From: Streptomyces werraensis
Lineage (GTDB): Bacteria; Actinomycetota; Actinomycetes; Streptomycetales; Streptomycetaceae
Assembly: GCA_014656175.1 (NCBI GenBank)
Contig: BNBX01000004.1
Location: forward strand, 368,290-432,289
DNA: 64,000 nucleotides
Direction: 5' to 3'
Both the position numbers and the translations under genes were made by a program. Every line of letters begins with the position of its first letter. Position 1 is the stretch's first letter. Of the stretch, positions 1 through 9,600 are shown piece after piece. Below the pieces are notes generated by a model that searched no databases, was not told the DNA's origin, and saw nothing but the letters and a program-made list of their open reading frames with translations.

Positions 1-41
1 GAGCGAACGCGGCCCTGGGAACATTCGGCCGCTCCCCTGCA

Positions 42-60
42 TTGAGTCGACATAGCTCAA
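42..60 (+). promoter_or_regulatory. HAIR-type HspR operator upstream of lon
   Basis: TTGAGT, seven bases, then GCTCAA forms an inverted repeat ending 22 bases before the lon start. It matches the HAIR element (CTTGAGT-N7-ACTCAAG) bound by the heat-shock repressor HspR in all but a few edge positions. HspR control of lon is known in Streptomyces. The -35/-10 boxes cannot be placed because the window begins just upstream. Confidence 0.85.
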
Positions 61-82
61 CTTGACTGCCGAAGGGGAGATC

Positions 83-2497
83 ATGGCTGCTGAGTCCACA
101 CCGCTCGCCCTGCCCGTGCTGCCGCTCGACGACGAGGTCGTGCTGCCCGGAATGGTGGTCCCGCTGGACCTGAGCGATTCCGAGGTGCGCGCGGCGGTGG
201 AGGCCGCCCAGGCCGCCGCCCGCGACGAACCGGGCAAGCCGAAGGTGCTCCTCGTGCCGCGCGTCGACGGCACCTACGCCGGGACCGGCGTGCTGGGCAC
301 CGTCGAGCAGGTCGGCCGGCTGGCCGACGGCGACCCGGGCGCCCTGATCCGCGGCCGGGGCCGGGTGCGCATCGGCGCCGGCACCACCGGGCCGGGCGCG
401 GCGCTGTGGGTGGAGGGCACCCGCATCGACGAGAGCGTGCCCGAGCCGCTGCCCGGCCATGTGACCGAACTGGTGAAGGAGTACAAGGCACTCGCCACCG
501 CCTGGCTGCGCAAGCGCGGCGCCTGGCAGGTCGTGGACCGCGTCCAGGCCATCGACGACGTCTCCGCCCTCGCCGACAACTCCGGCTACTCGCCGTTCCT
601 CACCACCGACCAGAAGGTCGCCCTGCTGGAGACCACCGACCCGGTGGCCCGGCTGAAGCTCGCCACCCAGCAACTGCGCGACCACCTCGCCGAGCAGGAC
701 GTCGCCGAGACCATCGCCAAGGACGTCCAGGAAGGCGTCGACAAGCAGCAGCGGGAGTTCCTGCTCCGCCGCCAGCTGGAGGCGGTCCGCAAGGAACTGC
801 GCGAGCTGAACGGCGACCAGGAGGGCGAGGAGTCCGACGACTACCGCGCCCGCGTCGAGGCCGCCGACCTGCCGGAGAAGGTGCGCGAGGCCGCCCTCAA
901 GGAGGTCGACAAGCTGGAGCGCTCCTCCGACCAGTCGCCGGAGGGATCCTGGATCCGCACCTGGCTCGACACGGTCCTGGAGATGCCGTGGAACGAGCGC
1001 ACCGAGGACTCCTACGACATCCGCGGCGCCCAGCAGGTGCTGGACGCCGAGCACGCGGGCCTGCAGGACGTGAAGGAGCGCATCACCGAGTACCTGGCCG
1101 TGCGCAAGCGGCGCAGCGACCGGGGCCTGGGCGTCGTCGGCGGGCGGCGCGGCGGCGCGGTGCTGGCCCTGGTGGGTCCGCCCGGCGTCGGCAAGACCTC
1201 GCTCGGCGAGTCCGTCGCGCACGCCATGGGCCGCAAGTTCGTCCGGGTCGCCCTCGGCGGCGTCCGCGACGAGGCGGAGATCCGCGGCCACCGCCGCACC
1301 TACGTCGGCGCGCTGCCCGGCCGGATCGTCCGGGCGATCAAGGAGGCCGGCTCGATGAACCCGGTCGTCCTGCTCGACGAGATCGACAAGGTCGGCTCCG
1401 ACTTCCGCGGCGACCCGGCCGCGGCCCTGCTGGAGGTCCTGGACCCGGCGCAGAACCACACCTTCCGCGACCACTACCTGGAGGTCGAGCTCGACCTGTC
1501 CGACGTGGTGTTCCTCGCCACCGCCAACGTCCTGGAGGCCATCCCGGAGGCCCTGCTCGACCGCATGGAGCTGGTCCGCCTCGACGGCTACACCGAGGAC
1601 GAGAAGATCGTCATCGCCCGCGACCACCTGCTCCCGCGCCAGCTGGAGCGCGCCGGTCTGCAGCCGGACGAGGTGACGATCGAGGAGGGCGCGCTGCGCA
1701 AGCTCGCCGGCGAGTACACGCGCGAGGCGGGCGTGCGCAACCTGGAGCGGTCCGTCGCGCGGCTGCTGCGCAAGGTCGCGGCCCAGCACGAACTGGGGGA
1801 GCGGGAGCTGCCGTTCACCGTGTCCGAGGGCGATCTGCGGGGCCTGATCGGACGGCCGCACCACGTGCCGGAGTCGGCCCAGGAGCCCGCCGAGCGGCGT
1901 ACCGCGGTGCCCGGCGTCGCCACCGGACTCGCCGTGACCGGCGCAGGCGGTGACGTCCTCTATGTCGAGGCGTCCCTGGCCGACCCGGAGACGGGCGCGG
2001 CGGGACTGACCCTGACCGGCCAGCTGGGCGACGTGATGAAGGAGTCGGCGCAGATCGCGCTGAGCTTCCTGCGCAGCCACGGCGCCGAGCTGGAGCTCCC
2101 GGTCGGCGACCTGAAGGACCGGGGTGTGCACATCCACTTCCCGGCGGGCGCGGTCCCCAAGGACGGCCCGAGCGCGGGCATCACGATGACCACGGCCCTG
2201 GCCTCGCTGCTCTCCGGACGCCTGGTCCGCACGGACGTGGCGATGACCGGCGAGGTGTCGCTGACCGGTCGGGTGCTGCCGATCGGCGGGGTGAAGCAGA
2301 AGCTGCTCGCCGCGCACCGGGCGGGCATCACCACCGTGATCATCCCCAAGCGCAACGAGCCCGACCTGGACGACGTCCCGGCGCAGGTGCTGGAGAAGCT
2401 CGACGTGCACGCCGTCACCGACGTCCGCCAGGTCCTGGAGCTGGCGCTGTCCCCGGCGACGAACGGGGCCGCGCCCGAGGTTCCGGTGGCCGCGTGA
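83..2497 (+). CDS. lon: ATP-dependent Lon protease
   Basis: An 804-residue LonA-type serine protease that unfolds and degrades damaged or regulatory cytosolic proteins. The N-terminal substrate-binding domain fills roughly residues 1-200. The AAA+ module has Walker A GPPGVGKT near 364-371 and a Walker B ending LLDEIDK. The protease domain carries the Ser/Lys dyad, with Ser in DGPSAG near 697 and Lys in GGVKQK near 738. Length is normal for the family. I chose the ATG at 83, with GGGGAG just upstream, over a TTG at 62. The upstream HAIR repeat implies HspR repression and heat-shock induction. Confidence 0.97.
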   Translation: MAAESTPLALPVLPLDDEVVLPGMVVPLDLSDSEVRAAVEAAQAAARDEPGKPKVLLVPRVDGTYAGTGVLGTVEQVGRLADGDPGALIRGRGRVRIGAGTTGPGAALWVEGTRIDESVPEPLPGHVTELVKEYKALATAWLRKRGAWQVVDRVQAIDDVSALADNSGYSPFLTTDQKVALLETTDPVARLKLATQQLRDHLAEQDVAETIAKDVQEGVDKQQREFLLRRQLEAVRKELRELNGDQEGEESDDYRARVEAADLPEKVREAALKEVDKLERSSDQSPEGSWIRTWLDTVLEMPWNERTEDSYDIRGAQQVLDAEHAGLQDVKERITEYLAVRKRRSDRGLGVVGGRRGGAVLALVGPPGVGKTSLGESVAHAMGRKFVRVALGGVRDEAEIRGHRRTYVGALPGRIVRAIKEAGSMNPVVLLDEIDKVGSDFRGDPAAALLEVLDPAQNHTFRDHYLEVELDLSDVVFLATANVLEAIPEALLDRMELVRLDGYTEDEKIVIARDHLLPRQLERAGLQPDEVTIEEGALRKLAGEYTREAGVRNLERSVARLLRKVAAQHELGERELPFTVSEGDLRGLIGRPHHVPESAQEPAERRTAVPGVATGLAVTGAGGDVLYVEASLADPETGAAGLTLTGQLGDVMKESAQIALSFLRSHGAELELPVGDLKDRGVHIHFPAGAVPKDGPSAGITMTTALASLLSGRLVRTDVAMTGEVSLTGRVLPIGGVKQKLLAAHRAGITTVIIPKRNEPDLDDVPAQVLEKLDVHAVTDVRQVLELALSPATNGAAPEVPVAA

Positions 2498-2518
2498 CGG
2501 GGGCCGCCGGATGAGGGG

Positions 2519-2553
2519 AGGCCCGGGCTCCGTGAGGGAGGCCCGGGCCTTTC
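2519..2553. terminator. Hairpin terminator between lon and the muramidase gene
   Basis: AGGCCCGGGC and GCCCGGGCCT flank a short loop and are followed by TTT on the plus strand. It lies between two convergent genes and can serve both directions. Confidence 0.75.
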
Positions 2554-2571
2554 CCGTGCCGCGGCCCCGGG

Positions 2572-3402
2572 TCAGCTCCCGGCGGCGAAGGTCCGCACCC
2601 CGTCGAGGGTGCCGTTGAAGCGGTCGTGGTCTCCGACGGTCGGACCGGTCGAGGTGTACTGCCACATCGTGTACGTGTTCCAGCCGGCGGGCAGTTCGCC
2701 GACGGTGGAGGCGTACCGGGCGATCCACAGCGGGGTGGTGGAGGCGAAGCCGGCGTAGTTGCCGGTGCACTGCTTCCACCAGCTGGTCGCGGTGTAGATG
2801 ACGGCGTCGCGGCCGGTGCGGGCGCGGTAGCGGTCGAGGAAGTCCCGGATCCAGCTCACCATCGAGCTCGCCGACTTGCCGTAGCAGTCGTCGCCGTACG
2901 GGTTCCACTCGATGTCCAGGACACCCGGCAGAGTGCGTCCGTCGGCGGACCAGGCGCCGCCGCGGTCCACGAAGTAGTCCGCCTGGGCGGCGCCGCCCGT
3001 GGTGTCGGGAGTGGCGAAGTGGTAGGCGCCGCGGACCATGCCGACGTCGTAGGAGCCGTTGTACTGCTGGGCGTGGTACGGGTTGGTGTAGTAGGTGCCC
3101 TCCGTCGCCTTGGCGTAGGCCCAGCGCACCCCGCTGTTCCACAGGGTGGTCCAGGCGACGGCGCCCTGGTGGCTGGAGACGTCCACGCCCTCCGTCTGGG
3201 TGGCGCGGGAGGTGGGCAGGCCGGCCTGGCCGTCGTGGGCGAGGACGCCCATGCCCATGTGGGCGGAGCCGCGCGGCGGGACGGAGGGGGAGGCGCCGTC
3301 GGCGACGGCGGAGGTCTGCGGAAGGGCGAGCAGCGCGAGCAGGACGGCGCCGGCGGTGCCGAGCGCGCGTATGCGGACGAGTCGGGATCTGTGCACAGGC
3401 AT
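2572..3402 (-). CDS. Secreted GH25 muramidase (lysozyme)
   Basis: A 276-residue exported glycoside hydrolase family 25 protein, predicted to cut the MurNAc-GlcNAc bond of peptidoglycan. A signal peptide (HRSRLVRIRALG, then an Ala/Leu-rich core) covers about residues 1-35. The GH25 barrel starts at EGVDVSSHQG and includes KATEG, GAYHF and the catalytic DxE in VLDIEW. No separate wall-binding module is seen. The ATG at 3402 has GGAG seven bases upstream; further in-frame starts to 3471 would place residues before the signal peptide. A role in wall turnover or competition is inference. Confidence 0.9.
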   Translation of the reverse strand: MPVHRSRLVRIRALGTAGAVLLALLALPQTSAVADGASPSVPPRGSAHMGMGVLAHDGQAGLPTSRATQTEGVDVSSHQGAVAWTTLWNSGVRWAYAKATEGTYYTNPYHAQQYNGSYDVGMVRGAYHFATPDTTGGAAQADYFVDRGGAWSADGRTLPGVLDIEWNPYGDDCYGKSASSMVSWIRDFLDRYRARTGRDAVIYTATSWWKQCTGNYAGFASTTPLWIARYASTVGELPAGWNTYTMWQYTSTGPTVGDHDRFNGTLDGVRTFAAGS

Positions 3403-3629
3403 GACGCATCTCCGAACGGTCATGGGACGAACCCGGAATGTGACCCACATCGCATGTAGTGGGCATGCCACGTAATGGCCTGGTAGAGAAACTGCGGGCG
3501 CCGACCGCGGCGGCGGGCGGGTTCGCCGCGCACTGCCGTTGGTCTACGCCTGCGAAATACTTATGGAGCTGGGGCGACGCCGCCACTCGGCCAGAACTTT
3601 CAGAACGGGAAACCGAGGCAGGGGCCAAC

Positions 3630-4124
3630 GTGCACGAAGACGGAAACGGCGGCGAGGAGCACGCCGGCTCGCCGGAGCCCGCGTCCGGTGTGGAACTACC
3701 CGCGTTCCTGGCGCTGGAACGGGAGTTGACGGTCCTGCTGCGGCGCGCCCGGGCCAGCCAGGGGGAGATGGCGCGCGAGGTCCACCCCGACCTCGAACCG
3801 TCCGCGTACGGGCTGCTGGTCCGTCTGGAGGAGTGCGGACGGCAGCGGGCCACCGAGCTCGCCTCCTACATCGGCGTCGGCAAGGCGACCATGTCCCGTC
3901 AGCTGCGCGCCCTGGAGGAGCTCGGACTCGTGGGCCGCGAGCCCGACCCCGCCGACGGGCGCGCCTGGCTCGTCACCCTCACGGAGGAGGGCCGCCGCCG
4001 CGTGAGCCGCGTCCGCGAGGCCCGCCGCGCCCGCTACGCCGGCCGCCTCGCCGACTGGGACCCGGCGGAGGTCGACGAACTGGCGCGGCTGCTGCGCCGG
4101 CTGAACCGGGGGATGGAGAAGTAA
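3630..4124 (+). CDS. MarR-family transcriptional regulator
   Basis: A 164-residue protein with a MarR winged helix: a dimerisation helix (ALERELTVLLRRAR), the recognition region RATELASYIGVGKATMSRQLRAL, and a wing with DPADGRAWLVTLTEEGR. The GTG at 3630 has AGGGG five bases upstream; the same frame is open to 3459, but that part lacks family sequence. It is divergent from the GH25 gene, so it may control itself or that gene. The ligand is unknown. Confidence 0.88.
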   Translation: MHEDGNGGEEHAGSPEPASGVELPAFLALERELTVLLRRARASQGEMAREVHPDLEPSAYGLLVRLEECGRQRATELASYIGVGKATMSRQLRALEELGLVGREPDPADGRAWLVTLTEEGRRRVSRVREARRARYAGRLADWDPAEVDELARLLRRLNRGMEK

Positions 4125-4182
4125 GGGGCCCCGCGCGGCGGGCGCATCCACACGGGGCTCGGGGCTGCCTACCGCCCCCGAC

Positions 4183-4400
4183 GCGGTTCACTCTCCCGCC
4201 ACGGTGCCGGCAACCCCCTGAGGGGCGCGGGGAACTGCGCGACCAGCCCCCGCCGGGCCGCGGGTGTGGCACTGTGACCGGCCGCGCGGTTCACTCTGCC
4301 GCCACGGTGCCGGCAACACCCTTCAGGGGCGCGGGGAACTGCGCGACCAGCCCTCACCGGGCCGCGGGGAACTGCGCGACCAGCCCCCGCCGGGCCGCAG
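4183..4400. repeat. Dispersed GC-rich hairpin repeat, two full and one partial copy
   Basis: Two near-identical blocks begin GCGGTTCACTCT at 4187 and 4288 and each contains GGGGCGCGGGGAACTGCGCG followed by ACCAGCCC. A third partial copy repeats GCGGGGAACTGCGCGACCAG near 4364-4383. The GGGGC/GCCCC and CGCG/CGCG arms can form hairpins. This motif is common between Streptomyces genes. The cluster fills the 381-base gap (4125-4505) between the convergent MarR and PP2C-like genes and may act as a terminator; no gene is seen there. Confidence 0.8.
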
Positions 4401-4505
4401 GCGAAGCGGCGGTGTCCGTCCCGGCGGGTCCGCCGTCCGGGTGATGAGCCGCCCGCCCCGTCAAAGGTGAGGCGCCGTCACCCGTCGGCCATGCGGGTGA
4501 TGTCC

Positions 4506-5285
4506 TCAGGCGGGCGGCAGCTCGACGTGGACGACCGTCGCATCGTCATGCGTCTTGCCCCCGAGCGGACGTTCCCGCTCCAGCGTCCGGACGCGCCGCA
4601 CCAGCCCCCGCGCCCCCTCCTCGCGGATCACGGCGACGCAGTCCGCCCAGTCGCCCTCCCCGAACCGGTCCACCCAGCGCGTCGCGCCGTCCGTCAGCGC
4701 CGTCAGGGCACGCACCCGGTCCCGGGGCAGGGAGACGGTCACGGCGCGTGACGACACCGACGGATCGGCCGCGGCGGTGAAGAAGCCGCCCTCCTTGTTG
4801 CGCAGCGTCGTGTCCACGACCGTATGGCTGGACAGGGCCGAACGGGGCAACCGGTCCAGCCGGTCGTCCCGGACCGCCGTGACCGTGCCGTCCGGCGACT
4901 CGACCAGCAGGACCGAGTCCGACAGCACCAGACACTCCACCGAGGCGGGTGACCAGCGCGCCAGCACGACCGTCGCCTGAGGCGTTCGGGGGTGAGAAAG
5001 GTCACAGGTCGAGGCATGGCTCCCGGCCGTGCGCGCGATGCCCCGGGACAGCAGCCCGGCCGGCGGAACATCCGGGAGGGAAACGGTCAGTTCGGTCAGC
5101 GCGCCGCCCAGCCGGGCGGTGAACCAGGGCACCGAATGCAGACAGCCGCCCCCGTCCGACGGCGGCGTCACACCGTCCAGGACCACGAGCGCGCCGCCCT
5201 GTCCGGAGGCCGGGAGCGCGACGCTCGCGAAGTCCTCGTTGGGACGTACTGGATCACCAGGCTCCGAAACGAGTTCCGTGCGCAT
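4506..5285 (-). CDS. PP2C-like protein phosphatase domain protein
   Basis: A 259-residue protein resembling the PP2C/SpoIIE Ser/Thr phosphatase fold. Near the N-terminus is NEDFASV, then GGALVVLDGVT, which resembles the metal-binding DG motif. DGATRWVD lies in the middle and the C-terminus has THDDATVVHVEL, matching the late DD motif. No membrane or signal segment is visible. The ATG at 5285 begins MRTELVSEPG; the longer frame upstream (to 5477) has no family match. Its substrate is unknown. It stands alone, divergent from the conservon. Confidence 0.7.
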   Translation of the reverse strand: MRTELVSEPGDPVRPNEDFASVALPASGQGGALVVLDGVTPPSDGGGCLHSVPWFTARLGGALTELTVSLPDVPPAGLLSRGIARTAGSHASTCDLSHPRTPQATVVLARWSPASVECLVLSDSVLLVESPDGTVTAVRDDRLDRLPRSALSSHTVVDTTLRNKEGGFFTAAADPSVSSRAVTVSLPRDRVRALTALTDGATRWVDRFGEGDWADCVAVIREEGARGLVRRVRTLERERPLGGKTHDDATVVHVELPPA

Positions 5286-5680
5286 CCGGCCAGTCTGCAC
5301 GAGCTTTCCACAACGACCGCCGGAGCCCGGCAATCGACGCCCGCTCTTCACAGGCGCGCAGGTCAAGCGCCTGATTTGGGAGGGAATGAAGGCCTCCGGG
5401 AAGGCGTGGCGGCGAATATTGCCACCGCCCGCCGCAGACGTCCAACCGGCGTACCACGCAGGTCCGCTGCGGCGCACAACGGAACTTGCCCCTCAACTCA
5501 CCTCCGATGTTCACTCCTTCGAGTGGCGGGTCAGGTGATGCGCATCCACTGTCCACGGGCACTGGGAGGGTCGGGGAACGTTGGGGGCGCCTCACGGTCC
5601 GAGCGCGGCCAGCGGCTCGGGGAGAGCGCCCGCGCCCATTGACGGAGCGTCACCCGGGCCCACGGGTACACGAGTCAGGA
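5286..5680. other. Intergenic region between the PP2C-like gene and cvnA
   Basis: About 395 bases without a convincing gene. It must hold divergent promoters for the PP2C-like gene and the conservon, but I could not place a clear -35/-10 pair. Open frames here lack recognisable protein sequence. Confidence 0.5.
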
Positions 5681-8600
5681 ATGCGAGCACCGGTGCAGAA
5701 GACGCGGCCTCGTCGCAAGGACAAGCAGGCGGCCCTCACGGGGGACGCGCAGCAGACGCCCACCGTCGGCAAGGGCCGCCCCACCCACGTACGCAACCGT
5801 CTCGTCGTCGCCGTCGCCGTGGTGGCCGCGGCGATCGCCGGGGCGGGGGCGCCGTCCGTGCTGGCGGCGTCCCAGCAGCTGCACGACTCCCAGGAACTGG
5901 TGACGCTCGCCGAGCGGACGCAGGACGCGCTCGTCCTGGCCCACTCACTGGCCGACGAGCGTGACGAGGTCGTCCCCTACATCGCGGCGGGCCGCCCCAA
6001 GTCCAAGGCGCCCTCCGAGGAGCACAGCGCCCGGGTCGACCGGCAGGTCGAGGAACTGCGCGCCGACGAGGACACCTCGCAGGCGCTGCGCGACGAGCTC
6101 GACGCCGTCGCCGCCGTGCGCCGCGCCGCCCTCACCGGCAAGTCCGGCCCGCTGGAGGCCCACCAGGCGTACTCCGACGCCATCTCCCAGCTGCACAGGC
6201 TCGCCGCGCGGCTGGCCGACGCCACCCCGCCCCGCGCCGGCACCGGCGCCCACGCGCTCACCGAGCTGGACACCGCCGTCCAGCAGGCCGCCGCCACCCG
6301 CGGACTGCTGCTCGCCGCGCTGAACGTGCCGAGCTCCACCGAGACCGTGATCGACCCGGTCACCGGACTGCCCGTCACCGCCGACGGCGCCTCCGAGGAG
6401 GACGAGGAGCGGCGCGACGCGCTGTCCGCCGCCGCGCTCCAGGCCCGCGTCCGCTCCGACGCGGCCCTCGCCGACTTCCGCGACGCCGCCCCGAAGGCCG
6501 CCCGCGCCTCCTACGACTCCACGGTCACCGGCCCCGAGGTCGACACCGCCGACAAGTACCTCGAGAAGCTCACCGACAAGCCGACGCTCTCCGACGGCGA
6601 GACCGAGACCAGCACCAAGAAGCTCGCGGCGGCGCTCACCGCGCGGATCGACATGATGCGCGGCGTCGAGGCCTCGCTGTTCGACCAGCGCACCAAGGAC
6701 CTCGCCGAGCTCCGCGACGAGGACGTCACCGAGCTGGAGATCCGGATCGCGGCCCTCGGCGCCCTGCTGCTGCTCGCGGTCGGCGTCGCCACCGCGATGG
6801 CCCGCACCCTCACCCGGCCCCTGTCGGTGCTGCGCCGCGGCTCCGCCCGGCTCGCCGAGGCGGAGGACCCGGCCGCGGAGGAGCCCGTCACCTTCACCGG
6901 CCGCAACGACGAGTTCGCCCAGGTCGTCCGCTCCGTCAACGCCCTGCACGCGCATGCCGCCGGGCTCGCCCAGCGGATCGCCACGCTGGAGGCCGACCGC
7001 AAGCACCTCGTCGGGCAGCGGCAGAAGATGGCCGACGCCCGCGAGGAGCTGCGCGGCGAACTCGCCGAGGCCACCGCCCACATGGAGCGGATGCGGCACA
7101 GCATCGGCTCCACCTTCGTCAACCTCGCCCTGCGCACCCTCGGCCTGGTCGAGCGGCAGCTCGGTGTCATCGAGGGCCTCGAGGAGCGGGAGGACGACCC
7201 GGACCGCCTGGCCACGCTGTTCAAGCTCGACCACTTCGCCACGGTCATGCGCCGGCACAGCGAGAACCTGCTGGTCCTCGCCGGCACCGAGCACGGCCGG
7301 CACACGGCCGGTCCGGTCCCGCTGGTCGACGTCGTACGCGCCGCGGTCAGCGAGATCGAACGGTACGAGCGGGTGCGGATCGCGGCGCTGCCGCCGCACG
7401 CGCACATCGCCGGGTTCGCCGCGGACGACCTGTCCCACCTGCTCGCCGAACTCATGGAGAACGCCACCGCGTTCTCCCCGCCCGACATGCCCGTCGAGGT
7501 CTCCGCCTGGCTGCTGGAGAACGGCGAGGTGATGCTCTCCGTCCAGGACGAGGGCATCGGCATGGCCGAGGACCGGCTGGAGCGGCTCAACACGCGGCTC
7601 TCCGAGTTCGACCCGGAGGCGGGGTACGACGCGGAAGCCGAGTCCGGCGACGGTCTCGGCCTCGGCCTGTACGTCGTCGCCCGGCTCGCCCACCGGCACG
7701 GGGTGCGGGTGCAGCTGCGCAAGCAGAAGCAGGGCGGGATCGCCGCGGTGGTCGTCCTGCCGGACCCTCTTCTGGCGCCGGCCGCGCCGACGGCCGTCCC
7801 CGCGTCCGTCCCGGGCGCCGCCCACACGGTGACCCTGCCGGGCGCCGACGCGGAGGCCAACTCCAACGTCCTGCGCGGGCGCAGCAAGTCGGGGGACCTC
7901 CTGGTCGACCTGGCGGAACGCACCATCGAGGCCCGGGCGGCAGCGGAGGCGTCGACGCCTGAGGCGCCTGCGGCCCCGCAGGCGCAGGGCGCGAACGACA
8001 CCCCGGCGGCTCCGGACGCCGGCCACGCCACCGCCCACTCCGCCGAACGCACGGACGCTGCCGCGTCGGCCTCGCACGGAGTTGCTCCCGGCGCCGCCTC
8101 CGAGCCGGCTCCGGGCGATGCCGCGCCTGTCGCTCCGGCGCAGCCGCAGACGGGCGCGCCCGCGCAAGCGGACGCGGCGCCTGCGGCGGACCCCGCGGCG
8201 GCCTCGGGCTCCGCCCTCGCCGCGGACCGGGCGGACGCTGCCGGGGCGACCGGCTCGGGCGAGGCCGCTCCGGCGGCCGGTGCCGGTGCGGAGCCGGCTC
8301 CGGGCGTGGCGGCACGTTTCGCTCCGGAGGAGTCGCAGCCGCAGGCCGACGCCCCGGCGCGGCCGGATGTGACGCCTGCCGGGGACCGGGGGGACGCTGC
8401 CGCGGCGGCTCACCCGGACGAGGCCGCTCCGGCCGCCGGCGCCGCCTCGCGGACCGAACCGGGCCAGGGCGCCCCCGCAGCTCCCGAGACGCCCGGTGCC
8501 GGCGCGCCCGCGGGCGCCGACGAGGCCCGGTCGCACACTGTGCCCCCGGCCCGTTCGAGCGAGCCGGACGCCCCCGCCGAGCGGCCCGCCGAGACCACCA

Positions 8601-9085
8601 TGGAGCTGTTCATCCCGGCACAGCCGGATGACCGTGCCCCGGCGGCCGAAGGGCACGGCGCCGGTTCCGACGGGCCCGCCGACGAGGGCGTACGCCCGGG
8701 TAGCGGGCACGCGCCGGCGTCCCCGTCCGCACCCGCGCCCGAAGCGGTGCCGGCACCTGGGGGCCCCGCCCCCGACACCTCCGTCGGAGACGCCGCCGGC
8801 AGGCCCGAGCACGCGCGGGTCGCCGACGGGTCCGTCGACGAGGAGCCCGTCACCGCCAAGGGACTGCCCAAGCGGACGCCGAAGATCACCGCGCCGGTCG
8901 CTCCCCCGCGGCCGCGGTCCGGTTCGGTGGACGCCGAGGCCCTGCGCAGGCGGCTCGGCGGCTTCCGCCGGGGCGCGGACGCCGGGCGGCGGGACGTCGA
9001 GGCGGAGCTTGCCGCCGAGCGGTCCCGCGGGGACGTCACCACCGAAGAAGCCACGGGGGGCACTGTCGAGGAGGCAAGCAGTTGA
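5681..9085 (+). CDS. cvnA: Conservon sensor histidine kinase (nitrate/nitrite-sensor domain)
   Basis: About 1134 residues, the first conservon gene. A basic N-terminus and TM1 (about 38-63) precede an extracytoplasmic helical NIT-type sensor domain. TM2 (about 354-373) and a HAMP-like segment follow. The kinase-like region has KLDHFATVMRRHSENLLVLAG in place of a canonical H-box, N-box LMENATAFSPP near 590, DEGIGM and GLGLYVVARL. From about residue 700 runs a long Ala/Pro/Glu-rich low-complexity tail, ending in a conserved-looking basic segment (GLPKRTPKITAP). CvnA proteins are thought to signal at the membrane with CvnB-D. The start could be ATG 5681 or GTG 5693; AGGA lies too close to 5681 for certainty. 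The stop overlaps cvnB. Confidence 0.88.
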   Translation: MRAPVQKTRPRRKDKQAALTGDAQQTPTVGKGRPTHVRNRLVVAVAVVAAAIAGAGAPSVLAASQQLHDSQELVTLAERTQDALVLAHSLADERDEVVPYIAAGRPKSKAPSEEHSARVDRQVEELRADEDTSQALRDELDAVAAVRRAALTGKSGPLEAHQAYSDAISQLHRLAARLADATPPRAGTGAHALTELDTAVQQAAATRGLLLAALNVPSSTETVIDPVTGLPVTADGASEEDEERRDALSAAALQARVRSDAALADFRDAAPKAARASYDSTVTGPEVDTADKYLEKLTDKPTLSDGETETSTKKLAAALTARIDMMRGVEASLFDQRTKDLAELRDEDVTELEIRIAALGALLLLAVGVATAMARTLTRPLSVLRRGSARLAEAEDPAAEEPVTFTGRNDEFAQVVRSVNALHAHAAGLAQRIATLEADRKHLVGQRQKMADAREELRGELAEATAHMERMRHSIGSTFVNLALRTLGLVERQLGVIEGLEEREDDPDRLATLFKLDHFATVMRRHSENLLVLAGTEHGRHTAGPVPLVDVVRAAVSEIERYERVRIAALPPHAHIAGFAADDLSHLLAELMENATAFSPPDMPVEVSAWLLENGEVMLSVQDEGIGMAEDRLERLNTRLSEFDPEAGYDAEAESGDGLGLGLYVVARLAHRHGVRVQLRKQKQGGIAAVVVLPDPLLAPAAPTAVPASVPGAAHTVTLPGADAEANSNVLRGRSKSGDLLVDLAERTIEARAAAEASTPEAPAAPQAQGANDTPAAPDAGHATAHSAERTDAAASASHGVAPGAASEPAPGDAAPVAPAQPQTGAPAQADAAPAADPAAASGSALAADRADAAGATGSGEAAPAAGAGAEPAPGVAARFAPEESQPQADAPARPDVTPAGDRGDAAAAAHPDEAAPAAGAASRTEPGQGAPAAPETPGAGAPAGADEARSHTVPPARSSEPDAPAERPAETTMELFIPAQPDDRAPAAEGHGAGSDGPADEGVRPGSGHAPASPSAPAPEAVPAPGGPAPDTSVGDAAGRPEHARVADGSVDEEPVTAKGLPKRTPKITAPVAPPRPRSGSVDAEALRRRLGGFRRGADAGRRDVEAELAAERSRGDVTTEEATGGTVEEASS

Positions 9086-9600
9086 CCGCGCCCAGTACCT
9101 TCGGACTGAGCAGTGAGGCCCGCAACCTGCACTGGCTGCTGACGAACCTCGTCGAGGAGGTGCCCGGCATCCTGTCCGTCGCCGTGGTCTCCTCCGACGG
9201 CCTGCTGCTCCTCTCCTCCGACGAGACGCTCGCCCGCGCCCGCAGCGGCCCGGGCTCGCAGGGGCGGGGCCCGCGCGGCTCCTCCGCCGACCTGGCCACC
9301 GTCGTGTCCGGGATCGGCAGCCTCACCGTCGGCGCCTCGAAGCTGATGGACTACGGACCCGTCAAGCACACCATGGTCGCCATGGACGAGGGCAGCCTCT
9401 TCGTGATGTCCATCAGCGACGGCTCGCTGCTCGGCGTGCACGGCTCGGCGGACTGCGACATGAGCGTCGTGGCGTACCACATGGCCCTGTTCGTCGGCCG
9501 CGCCGGCCACGTCCTGACCCCCGAACTCCGCAGCGAGCTCCGCCGGAACCTGGAGACCTCGAAAGACGCGGAGCACGAGTCCGCCGGGAGCCCTCGATGA
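9082..9600 (+). CDS. cvnB: Conservon roadblock/LC7-domain protein
   Basis: A 172-residue roadblock/LC7 protein with AVVSSDGLLLLSSD, a central strand MVAMDEGSLFVMSISDGSLLGV and a C-terminal helix. Roadblock proteins pair with small Ras-like GTPases, here presumably CvnD, as partners or GAP-like regulators. Translation starts at TTG 9082, overlapping the cvnA stop by four bases (TTGA), with GAGGAGG upstream, so the two are translationally coupled. Confidence 0.92.
   Translation: MTAPSTFGLSSEARNLHWLLTNLVEEVPGILSVAVVSSDGLLLLSSDETLARARSGPGSQGRGPRGSSADLATVVSGIGSLTVGASKLMDYGPVKHTMVAMDEGSLFVMSISDGSLLGVHGSADCDMSVVAYHMALFVGRAGHVLTPELRSELRRNLETSKDAEHESAGSPR

Noticed and set aside
406..1953. A 515-codon frame inside lon
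   Set aside because: Arg/Pro/Gly-rich shadow of the lon frame with no domain features.
4183..4400. CRISPR-like array
   Set aside because: Units are adjoining or separated by related sequence, not unique spacers, and no cas genes occur. The same applies to 20816-20894 and 23046-23125.
5945..8812. A 955-codon frame antisense to cvnA
   Set aside because: Composition is Arg/Gly/Val-rich without domains; it is the mirror of the cvnA reading frame.
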